From contig NC_065888.1 of NCBI RefSeq assembly GCF_905147045.1, positions 5,461,001 to 5,525,000 of the forward strand: DNA of 64,000 nucleotides. Reading direction: 5' to 3'. The notes under the pieces were generated by a model that worked only from the letters and a program-made list of their open reading frames with translations, searched no databases and had not been told where the DNA came from. A program made the position numbers and the translations under genes. Of this stretch, positions 11,700-21,585 are shown piece by piece. This stretch comes from Nymphalis io. Lineage: Eukaryota > Arthropoda > Insecta > Lepidoptera > Nymphalidae. Numbering within the stretch: the first letter of the stretch is position 1; each line of letters begins with the position of its first letter.

Positions 11700-13854
11700 G
11701 TAAAGGTATGATAATCGATTTCGGGAGATAATTATATATTTTGATACTTCTTGTTTATAATTTAGAATAACGTGAAAATATTTACATTATGTATTATATT
11801 TGGTCTGTATTTTGAATGTTTTGCTAAGAAAGAAATATATAAGTAAAATTAAAAATATATTGATGGAATAGGAAACGATGGGAAAGAAACTTGTATGATT
11901 TGAAATATAATATAGTCGTTCGACTTCGTCACAAAAATTGGGGAATTTCGACCAAATCTTAATCCATTTATATTTAATTTATATCTTTACCGACAGCTTA
12001 AATAGTATGCATTATCGGTTGTCACTTACAATGATTACACTTTCGCGGTTGCTTTATCTGTATAATAATGTCCCAGGATACTATTATTATTATTTGAAGT
12101 ACAGATTTGTTATAGAAAAAATATAACCGTATATGTTAATCTATACAAAAATCGTAACGATGTAACTGTTTCTCTAATAATTTTTCAATAAACAATAAAA
12201 TACAAGCTAAGCATTGCGAACGGTACTTTACAATGGACATAGAAATGAAAGCACCCTAACAATTTATGCCGGACACTTATTACGAGCTGTCGATACGGAG
12301 CCGTCGGTGACTATAATGAGGTCCCTGATTGAGACACCAAGTCACCAGGTCAGGGGTAGCTCGCCCTTGTGATTATCGCCTCGTGATGCGTAGAAGCTGG
12401 AATAATTTGCGCCGTTTGTAATCTCCCCTGTAAACTTAAGCGAACAACTATAAAAAGGGCTTTAAATTAAATTACAATATAAAAAAACTATGTATACATA
12501 TATATTTAATAAAATAAAATTTTCAATGACGTAGAAATATTGCTGTGCTGTTGCTTCTTCTGATAAGTATTTTACTAGATTATCATATTTTTCAGAAAAT
12601 TCTAACGAAAATCACTTTCAGCAGGAAAACAATTTAAAAATAAAAATAAATATCTAATACTTTATCAAACCCATTTATTTAAAAAAGCGTAAGCGCAGTA
12701 CTAGTTACTTCTACATCTTCATGATATTACATTTCCGACATACTTCTAAACCATTAATTACTAAGGAAATAATAGAAATTATATCTCTTCATATCGAATT
12801 GATTTGTCAAAGTTATTGTAAAGACACTTAAACACTAAAAGCACGTCTCGTTATTTTCATACTAGTACGTGACCGCGCATCCCCACTGTCGCAAGTGAGC
12901 TAGGGTCAGTAACGAGGCTTTGTATTACAACCGATATAGGATCGCGAAGTGATTATTGACAGCTGAGGGGATGACATCACTTTTGAGGTATAAATCAATG
13001 GCATAATACCTGACCCATGAATGTAGCACAGTGAGCACTAGCACACCTTACAAATACATATGTTCTAAACTAAAAGCAACGATTAAAATCCCTTGTATAT
13101 AGTCTCTTATATTTTTGAGTCTTCTATAGCGGAAAGTAGCAATATGTCAAATAACAAACTCAATTAAGAAACACCGTGAAACTAAATTTAACTTAAAATA
13201 CAAGTCTCGAATTCGATAAATAAACAAATAAAACTTCACAACAACCAAAGTAGGGCAGAGAAATATTACGATCACGTTTATGAATGTCGGGCGATCTAAT
13301 TCGAGTTTTCGGTAAAGTCGAGATCATTTCCCTGGACGGCTTTCCTTTTTATTTTATGGAGTTTTATAACTGTACGACAAGTTTTTCTTAACTTTCGTCA
13401 AGATGTCTGTTTTCCAACGTTTTAAGTGGATTTTGTGATGAAACGGTTTTAACGAGTTTCTTGTTTTCTCTTGGTTAAGAACTTTATCATCATGAATTTT
13501 ACGGAAAAATATTTACGATCAAACACAGCATAGCTGAACTTTACTTTTTCTAACCGACATCTAAGGGAAGTAGACGAGAGTTCCTGTTGACGATTTAAAA
13601 ATGTTTTCCATGTACCACCGATTTTTAGAACATTTATTTTCCTAATAAATATATTCAATATAGTACTGGCACGTAATACGCACGTACACATTATACAAAT
13701 ATAAGATAATTTTAAATATGTTTAAATTTCGAACGCGGGATTAAAAAATAAAGAAAAAAGCAACAAAATAGCAGCGTGAGTTACATCACTGTAATCGAGC
13801 AACTCCCATGGTCATGTTGCTATCAGTAAAGTGCTTTCAAGAACTCATAGGGTA
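11700..13854. other. AT-rich DNA with two less AT-rich islands
   Basis: No supported gene. Islands at about 12280-12425 and 12860-13060 have raised GC. The second contains a TGACATCA CRE/AP-1-like site followed by GGTATAAATC, so it could be a promoter, but no transcript start or exon can be shown. Nothing else is recognised. Confidence 0.3.
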
Positions 13855-14149
13855 TTTTTTTTTTTTATAGAATAGGAAGGCGGACGAGCATATGGGCCAC
13901 CTGATGGTAAGTGGTCACCAACGCTCTTAGACATTGGCATTGTAAGAAATGTCAACCATCGCTTACATATCCAATGCGCCACCAACCTTGGGAACTAAGA
14001 TTTTATGTCCCTTGTGCCTGTAATTACACTGGCTCACTCACCCTTCAAACCGGAACACAACAATATCAAGTATTGCTGTTTTGCGGTAGAATATCTGATG
14101 AGTGGGTGGTACCTACCCAGACGAGCTTGCACAAAGCCCTACCACCAGT
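13855..14149 (-). mobile_element. Family A SINE-like element, near full length
   Basis: Nearly identical to the 1351-1659 copy over its whole length, including the ACGCTCTTAG and CTTACATATCC variants, with an A-tail (T-run at about 13855-13866). The near identity of two copies 12.5 kb apart implies recent transposition. The open frames across it are not genes. Confidence 0.9.
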
Positions 14150-15167
14150 TGAATAGTATCGGCACCCATTATTCTGTTAATATTAGTATTATATGTATAT
14201 CAAAATCTGCACATAATATGTTTGGTCCATATTATGTTTAGACTTAAACGATTATTAAACTAAGTTAGTTGTAAGCTTACTTACTTGTGTGATAGGATTT
14301 GTTAAATGAAATATTTTTTAAAATTGTTCGAGTTGTCCTTTAGTCGTAATGTGAATGACTTGCGACAGCAAAATATAAAATAGTTCAATAATATTGTTTG
14401 TAGTGTGAATTTACGAAATATCAAAACTTGCTTTATATACTAATATAAAACTAGTGCGTACCTAGTACTATACTAAACCTGTGTTGAAGCCTCGACCAAA
14501 TTTAATTTAATTTTAAAATTTATTTTATTTTGTATTAATGAAGAGTATGCATAGCATTCGCGTTACACAAAACTGAACTCAATTATTATGTATAAGTAAT
14601 ATTTATTTAAGTCATATAATAATTATATGTTGATTTATATTGATCTAGTGTTATAAAAATATTCACAATAGTTAATCTAGAGTCTAGAGTAATGCGGGCA
14701 GTTCCCAAGACATATTTCTTATAATCCGACCCCCATCATTGGAGCTAAAAAACATTTGTGTATTGAATTTATTATTAGCATACTTATGGTTATGCGGGTG
14801 AAACCACAGGCGGTCGGTAAGTCATATAAAATGCGATTAAATAAAAACGTCATCTCCCGTTTATGTTTCCCTAGTCACCGCTTGCAGCTTCCCTTATGTC
14901 TACTTAGTGACTTAAACCCAATTTTTTTAAAAAATCTATCAAAAAAACTTTCCAAATTACCAAACGAAATACATTTACAATATGTCAATTGCGGTCACGT
15001 ATATTAATTATATAGGCTTAATTAGCATTCAGTGTCTAGATTGGTTAATGAAAACGCTTATATTTTTATTGGCGTCATACAAATTCATTTGTAAATATAT
15101 AAAATATATATTATATTATCTGTAGCTGTTTTTCCTGCATTTTCAACCTGCGTTATATTTTTCTCAG
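14150..15167. other. AT-rich DNA, no gene assigned
   Basis: Contains an open frame at 14756-15007 without splice context. At about 14791-14815 the text GCGGGTGAAACCACAGGCGG recalls the GCGGGTGAAGCCGCGGGC block at the 3' end of Helitron-like repeats, so this may be a decayed copy. Confidence 0.35.
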
Positions 15168-15348
15168 TTTCTACACACACAGCCTGCCTTGCAACTGCAG
15201 TCATGTCTAATGATAAGTCGGGTTGTAACAAGTGCACACCGATTACGCAGTCGGTTTGCAGTTTCGACGCAGACAGATCAACCGCACTAAAACTGTTATT
15301 TTACAGCTGTAGTGCAGTAATTATGCAGATCTTTATGTTTGCATACAG
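15168..15348 (+). CDS. Possible internal exon, hydrophobic end
   Basis: An open segment of 60 codons flanked by an acceptor-like TTATATTTTTCTCAG and a donor-like CAG|GTAAAA. The downstream third, LLFYSCSAVIMQIFMFAY, is a plausible membrane segment and faintly recalls the sixth segment of insect odorant receptors; that is a weak impression, not an identification. The upstream part is Cys- and Thr-rich. Its exit phase does not match the next exon-like segment at 15687, so if real it belongs with an exon I have not found. Confidence 0.2.
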
Positions 15349-15686
15349 GTAAAAACCCATAAAATCCAATTACTAAAGACGCCTGCAAAGTGTGCTCGCC
15401 ATTGATATTTTATGTGCATGTAAACAAGTTTCCTTTATCAAAATCGATTCGGTTTCCATATAACACCTTTTTAATTTATGTAATATTGTATTTAAAAAGT
15501 AAGTAAGTAATCTTCTACTATTATCGCGATTTTCAATTCAAATAGCATAAGTCATCACGTCATAAGTATATTGTGAAAGCATTGTAAGCTGGAGTTTGCT
15601 GTATCGAATATTGTTTCACCGGTCAAGGGACTATTGTTGATAGAAGAGGCAATATAGGCAGGATTCAATAAGAGAATCAATTGCAG

Positions 15687-15776
15687 TTAGCTGTCTCACG
15701 ACTGCTACAATTCAATAACGAGTCGCAAGCCGACGGGTTCTGTAGTTTAAGTGAAGAACTGAAGAGAACTTACCAG
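15687..15776 (+). CDS. Exon-like segment joined in phase to 15998
   Basis: Thirty codons open in phase 0, beginning after AATTGCAG and ending at a consensus donor CAG|GTATAG. The translation (LAVSRLLQFNNESQADG, then FCSLSEELKRTYQ) has the charged, amphipathic look of a globular protein. The phase-0 donor fits the phase-0 acceptor at 15998, giving a continuous product across a 221-bp intron. The acceptor is weak, and the true 5' boundary could lie at 15675 instead. No family was recognised. Confidence 0.3.
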
Positions 15777-15997
15777 GTATAGGTACTACTGAAAGTTTGA
15801 GAACACGTTAAATTTAAAAGTCACTTTAACATAATCAATATCTTATTTTTAGAAGGCCATCAGTAGTCATTAAGATAATTCTATTTATTTTTATCCTTGT
15901 GAGATGATTTTAAGGAGGCGTTTAATAAATTTTAATAATATTATTATTCTTTTGAAATTCATTCGCTGAATTTATCATCTATCCAACCCTCCTTGAG

Positions 15998-16171
15998 AAT
16001 GCTATGCTGGTTAGTTTCTGCTTCCGTTCTTTATTGACAGATGTATTTAATGAAAAATCGATAACGAGAAAAGCTCGAGATTTTTGGAGATTGGCTCGAG
16101 AATTAGACTTTGGAGGAGTATCTACTCTAACGGAACCATACGACTATAAACAGCTAAAAAACTATTTGTAG
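15998..16171 (+). CDS. Candidate terminal coding exon of an unidentified gene
   Basis: After a strong pyrimidine-rich acceptor (TATCCAACCCTCCTTGAG) 57 codons run to a TAG at 16169-16171, and AATAAA follows at 16208-16213, so stop and polyadenylation signal are spaced as in a short 3' UTR. The residues look coding: KSITRKARDFWRLARELDF in the middle and TEPYDYKQLKNYL at the end. A second acceptor at 16040 would keep the same frame but would not match the phase of the exon at 15687. The frame is open further upstream to 15956. I do not recognise the family; membrane segments and signal peptide are absent from the part seen. The AT-rich flanks contrast with the balanced codons. Chance cannot be excluded. 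Confidence 0.35.
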   Translation, partial: NAMLVSFCFRSLLTDVFNEKSITRKARDFWRLARELDFGGVSTLTEPYDYKQLKNYL

Positions 16172-16207
16172 CCTAGTATTATTAGCCTGAAATGTTTATT
16201 TGTTTTT

Positions 16208-16213
16208 AATAAA
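16208..16213 (+). promoter_or_regulatory. Polyadenylation signal AATAAA after candidate exon
   Basis: Canonical AATAAA, 37 bases after the TAG of the 15998-16171 candidate exon. The hexamer is frequent in AT-rich DNA, so its value is only in its position. Confidence 0.3.
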
Positions 16214-18045
16214 TATTTATGCTACTATCTGAATGGAAAATTAGTCTAATTGCGACGTGGTCTTTAGGAGATTTTAAGAGGATCAAGCCTTTAAGAGCAA
16301 TACTGAGTTATTTCAAATAAAAGTTTAAGAATTATGAAGGTTTTTCGTAAAACAAATTAACACTACATGAATTTTTATACATGACATAATGTGAAAATAA
16401 TACAATTCTCGAATTCGATATTTACAAACTGATTTCGATAAAAAATCTCTCGTCACTTAGGTCAATATTTCAGCGGGGTTCAGCCATCTCCCGGCTCAAT
16501 TATTTCCTTTGTGGGAACTATCGCTTCAGAACTTCATTGATTAAAACCGAGTTCAAATGCCTCCATAGCTCTATCCTTTGTTAGTCGAAAACTTTTTTTA
16601 ACCTCCTGAACGGGAAATGAACGATTTCATAATGCAGTGTTCAGGCAAAGGTTCGGAGTCCACAATTCAAACCATAATACACAAGAGTGATGTATGATTA
16701 GAATATGTAGAAATTTTGTTACATGCTCAGATCAGATGTGTATTTCTGTTTATGTGTTAATTCGTAGAATCCTAATAATGCTTTTCAAATAAACTGACAA
16801 AATGGACTGACGTATTATATTTCCAAATTTTTTGATAAAGTTATGTAAAATTGTATTTAAGTGCCAATTTTGTTGTCTTATTATAGGTAAACGATTATTA
16901 TTTTTTTCATTTCATCTCATTAAAAACGAGGCATTTCTTTTATTTTTTTAACTTTTGTCATTTTTGAAACGATAACATGTAAATGTTTTTCCTATTATGT
17001 ATGTGCATTGTTTACCGATTAATCGACGGCTACCATTAAATTATATCAATGAAGATCACCAGGTTTTCCAGAAACAGAACTGGCGAGCAGCACCGTGTGT
17101 AATATATTATATGTATCAGTATTTTTAGTTTTATTATAAGATATTTTATTAAACTTGTAAGAAGAAGATACGTAGGGTCTTTAATCTTAAAGATATCTGT
17201 ATTAGCACAACAGAAATAGGTAGATTGTATTATTAAGATAATTTTCCAAGTTATTTACTTCAGTTATTTACTATATAATAAGAACAGCATTCGTTTGCTA
17301 AAAATAAACTTTAATAATAAGTTAACTTACAGTGCACTTTGATTTAATTAGCGGTAAACCTATCTCAAAGTAGACCACACCCATTTTTTAAGAACAATAA
17401 AGTTCTTATTTATCTATTGTGATGTATTTTTTAATATCACTCCTAGCAACAAAAGTATAAATATGTTAATTCTATAAATGTATTGTAAAAACGTAAAAAA
17501 AACTGATGGGAATATTTCAAAACATTTGTGTTCAGCATGTTTTTAAAGAATTAAAATTGCTTGCATTAAATACTTTTGTAACGAATAAAAACATATGAAA
17601 TATATTTTTATTTGAAGAGCAAAACAATTACGACCGCGAGTACATTAAATTGTTATTCTTAGCAGTATTCTATTTATTCGTTCTTACTCGAATTAAATTT
17701 GTTCAACTTGTTCGAAAAGGTGAAAACATAGCATATGCCTACATCTATTTTATTATAGTGATAATTGTTATTGCTTAATTCATAGCTACAGCTCATAAAC
17801 GCCTGGGCAAACTCCACTCGTCTTAGGGAGAATACTAAATCTATAATAAACTGCCCATCCCGACTTCCTACGAGTGAAATAAGATTTTTTTATAAATAAA
17901 TTAGTTCACTGTAACCCGATCACAGTGCCACCTACCGGATATTTAAACTATTTAAGGATCCACTCGAGCAAACCAAAAATTTCATCAAAATTGGTCCAAC
18001 CGTTTAGTAGAACATCAGTTGCAGGTTGAAGCTTATTCTGTTACT
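16214..18045. other. AT-rich DNA; old repeat wording at 17.88-18.04 kb
   Basis: No gene supported. At about 17980-18040 the phrase AAAATTTCATCAAAATTGG followed by TCCAACCGTTTAGTAG matches, on the opposite strand, the body of Helitron-like repeats such as the one at 25388-25535, so a decayed copy is likely there. Confidence 0.4.
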
Positions 18046-18049
18046 GCAC

Positions 18050-18226
18050 TGGTCCAGCGAGCCTTGGTGTACAAACTAATGGAAAAATATCATCAGACAC
18101 AAGAGATTTCCTTTACTGACACAAGATGGTAAACACAACCACATAAAAAGTGCTGGCCCGAATTTGAACCCACAGTCTTCGGCAGATTCACCCGTTTTAA
18201 CGACTGTGCCATCTCAAGGCACCAAA
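18050..18226 (-). mobile_element. Old tRNA-headed SINE relic, family C-like
   Basis: Minus-strand tRNA-like head with box-B-like sequence (GGGTTCAAATTCGG on the element strand) and, toward the high-coordinate end, AACGACTGTGCCATCTC, parallel to the C head AACCACTAGGCCATCTC. The body is strongly diverged. Confidence 0.5.
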
Positions 18227-18303
18227 TTCACAGTCTATGAAAAACTTTTCTTCTTTAGTTATATAAGTCTACTTAAAAATAGTTGTTCTATTTTTAAAAA
18301 CAG

Positions 18304-18423
18304 CTGAAGTACAAACAGGAATCGACAAGCAGCATTGTTTCCTCGGCTAATGAGAAGGATTTGGAGCAGAAGTCATCACTGATAACAATAGCACAACCTG
18401 TTTTTCCTATACCCAGTCCTTAA
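18304..18423 (+). CDS. Possible terminal exon, serine-rich tail
   Basis: After ATTTTTAAAAACAG the frame stays open for 39 codons to a TAA: it starts LKYKQESTSSIVSSANEKD and ends AQPVFPIPSP. The composition, with Glu/Lys/Ser and a proline-rich end, resembles the C-terminus of a protein. The pyrimidine tract is weak and interrupted by A. No family is recognised and no polyadenylation signal is close. It is offered as a candidate only. Confidence 0.2.
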   Translation: MKYKQESTSSIVSSANEKDLEQKSSLITIAQPVFPIPSP

Positions 18424-18719
18424 ATCAGAGGAATTAAAGACAAAATCACCAACGCAACACGAGAAAACCGATCATATTTATAAATGTATAGAGTTGAAAA
18501 TCGTTTACAATTTACACATGTATAATGATGAAATTCATGCCAATATTTTTTTAGTCGAGTTTTTTCAATAAATATAGGAACGTAATCACTAATTACATTA
18601 CTAATTATACGCTATTGATATACACTTTTTGTACATGTTGTTAGTATTTCAAATGAATGTTATGTAAGATATCCTAGGTCCTTGTTGCTTAAAACATAAG
18701 CTTTCTTCATTAGTTTCAG

Positions 18720-18781
18720 AATACATTACACATCCCAAGGAGACCAAGCGACGCTATCGCGACAAAGACGGACAGAATTGA
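18720..18781 (+). CDS. Very short exon-like segment
   Basis: A good acceptor, CTTTCTTCATTAGTTTCAG, is followed by 19 codons (YITHPKETKRRYRDKDGQN) and a TGA; a GTACGA donor-like site lies at 18787. In another frame the segment is open through that donor. The basic composition is striking, but the segment is too short to judge. A family B SINE begins about 50 bases downstream. Confidence 0.15.
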
Positions 18782-18834
18782 TAAAGGTACGACCACACCA
18801 TCCTGTAAAACCATACGATTATCTATATATATAC

Positions 18835-19102
18835 GAACCGGTTGGCGTGGTTGGTAGATACTTGCCTTTCACGCCGAAGGTTGTGGGTTCAATTCCCACC
18901 CAGAACAGACATTTGTGTGCATGTACATGTCTGTTTGTCCTGAGTCTGGGTGTAATTATCTATATAAGTATGTATTTACAAAAGAAAAGTAGTATATGTA
19001 GCATATCAGTTGTCTGGTTTCCATAGTACAAGCTTTGTACAAGTTTAATTTGGGATCAGATGGCCGTGTGTGAATAATGTAAAAGGACATTATTATTATA
19101 GT
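18835..19102 (+). mobile_element. Family B tRNA-derived SINE, full length
   Basis: A tRNA-like head with box A-like TGGCGTGGTTGGTAGA and box B-like GGGTTCAATTCCC, then a body with TGTCCTGAGTCTGGGTG and TTTGGGATCAGATGGCC, ending in an ATT-repeat tail rather than a long A-run. Two further copies (26.6-27.2 kb on the opposite strand and 61.35 kb) confirm the family limits. The short open frame through it (from 18778) is not a gene. Confidence 0.85.
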
Positions 19103-21400
19103 CTTTATTTTTCACCAATTTCGGTCTCATATATTTGTTCGATTAATTAAAAGTCGTATAATGAAATTGTGACACATTTGAATTGTATAACGTGTTAGCT
19201 TAATACAATTCAAATGAGATGGAACACATCACATTATACTATAAACAAATCATATGTCAATCATATAATCATTTAATATGAATCTTAAAGTTCCATACAA
19301 TATTCTATATGACACATAATAAAGAAAACAAACTGAACAAAGCAACAAATGTTTGAAAAAATTATTTCTTTTTTATCTACATGTTCTTAAGTACTTTTTA
19401 TAATATTTTCAATATTTTTATTTCAAAGTTCCGATTATCCAGTCAAAGGCCTGTTTTCTCATATCCACTTAAGTTCTTCTGAAGTCGAGCTGATAATCTC
19501 AACGAGAAATTTTTTTTTAAATTCAACAGCTAAAATAGGTGACATATAAAAATTATGTGCTATTTTAAAGTAGAAATACAAATACAATACGCAGTATTTT
19601 ATAGTATTTACGTATGTGTGTATACGACGCATTATTTTGGACACAATGCCGTTTAACTGGTTTGCGCATTTATCATTTGCTCCCAACGATTGTTCAGTCA
19701 ATAGAGGGAGTTTAAAATTTTAACAGTATGAATAAGACAGTTATACATTATTCACTATTTGCAGATCTCCCCCCGTATACGTAATGCAATTCTGCGACGT
19801 GTTAGGTTTTTTGCTTGGACCCCCGCAGTGAGGGGCCCGAATATCTTGATAACTTCATTGCAAGCCCCGGTACACTGTGAATGGTTTTAAGCAGAAGTGA
19901 GCTTAAATATGCACTAATATTACTACTTTTTTTCAAATATGCGTGTCTGAACTCCTTTGATTGTATAAATACTAACAAGTTTATTATTATCCAATGTATA
20001 TATTTATAATAATTCTGCGAATATTCTATGATATAAAACTTAAATTTGTTACTGTAGATCGCATCGTGTTCTCACTAGAGTTATAAAGATCAGTATTAAT
20101 AGCATATAGTAATAATTTTAGTGGCAATAAACGCTCGGACTTTTAGTCGCTATCATTTTATCGTATTATCAATAAAAGCTGTATAACAAAAAATAATACA
20201 ATATTTGATTGGCAGTAAAATCTGTGTGTGGCATTGCATAAATATTATTATTGTTTATGGTTTCAATAGTACAGTATTTCATAGATGGTGTTAAGTTTAT
20301 ATCATATTTTATATATAAATACAATATGTTTATCGGCATATATTATTTAGCTATTAATATATTTATAATAACGATGGTTTAATCTTTTTTTTAATTATCT
20401 ATGTGGTATAACTCATTCATTTAATAGGCTACTAAAATTTGTATTTAATCTGTGGAAATCAAAAATACTATAAATTGCTCAGGCGCGTATAACGCCGTTC
20501 AATTCTATGCACATATGCAGGTCCGGGCTGAGCCGTCGGATGCAGTATGCTCTCGTGGGTCTAATTTTCGTAACCCGGCCTTTGGGGAATGAACAACACC
20601 CTTATTTTAATCTCCAGTTGTTATTACTATGACTTTCTAGATTTTGGTATGATTTATTCATAAAATATAAAAAATAGTATTTACCTTTGAATTGAATTGG
20701 AATGTCATTCAGTTTTCACTATTAAATTTAAAAAAATACATCAAAATTTTCAACGTCTGCGTTCTCTTAACTCACGTACATTTTAAGAACAATTAAAATT
20801 TAAAAAATTGTTCTTTACTAAAAAATAACTCTTCAAAGTTCGACCTTTGTTCGAAACACACCATACCTCATTTAGTTCAGCCCCTTGAAAACGCGTTAAT
20901 CTTTCGCTACACACTGAATTGGATGTGCCGCGTTCGATCTCTAAAGCACCCCAACATATTTCAAGTGCAGGATTACCTTCTATAGTAAAGTGCGAATGCG
21001 TAATGTTCGTGACAGATCGCCTTTAATCTACAGCTTTAAATTTAAATGGTCTTTACAACCAACCTTTTTAATCTCGCCCACGTTTGCTGCAGATGTTTTG
21101 CATTTCAAAATTTATGGCGAGCGAAATAGTTTTGCTAATGTGAAAAAGTTTGGAGCGCTTTAAAACTAGTTGGCAAGTTTCATGCAATGGTAAAAGTTTT
21201 GAAGTAATATTCATATGCGGCAATACATACACATATACATACATGTGATCTATTTAATATTCCATTTTGAGTAATTGTGTATATTTCGTCTTTTCAGTGA
21301 AAGATTCAAAGAACATCAGGATAGGCCCGACTTTTGTACTGCTAGGAAAACAATTAGCAAAATTATGATGATCTCATGACCGGTTTCGGAATCGTAGGCT
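19103..21400. other. AT-rich DNA; inverted repeat at 19175-19216; GC patches
   Basis: No gene supported. An inverted repeat with 14-bp perfect arms (19175-19188 and 19203-19216) and a 14-base loop lies just after the B SINE. Less AT-rich patches at about 19765-19880 and 20490-20590 have no repeat match in the window. Nothing else is recognised. Confidence 0.4.
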
Positions 21401-21585
21401 CAGTAACAGTTTGTGAATGTCCTAGTGCTGGGCTAAGGCCTCCCCTCCCTTTTTGAGGAGAAGGTTTTAAAGCTTATTCCACCACGCTGCTCCAATGCGG
21501 GTTGGTGGAATACACATGTGACAGAATTTCAGTGAAATTAGACACATGCAGGTTACTTCAAGATGTTTTCCTTCACCTTCAAGCA
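21401..21585 (-). mobile_element. Family C SINE, tRNA head missing
   Basis: Minus-strand copy holding the tail and body (CAGTAACAGTTTGTGAATG through to the CTTCACCTTCAAGCA segment) but stopping before the tRNA-like head, as expected of a 5'-truncated insertion. Divergence is moderate. Confidence 0.85.

Noticed and set aside
12985..13060. Core promoter around GGTATAAATC
   Set aside because: A TATA-like string and a CRE-like site are near each other, but no initiator or downstream exon could be shown.
18840..18900. Possible tRNA gene
   Set aside because: Box A and B are present, but stems are imperfect, no T-run terminator follows and the same sequence heads the repeated family B element, so it is a SINE head.
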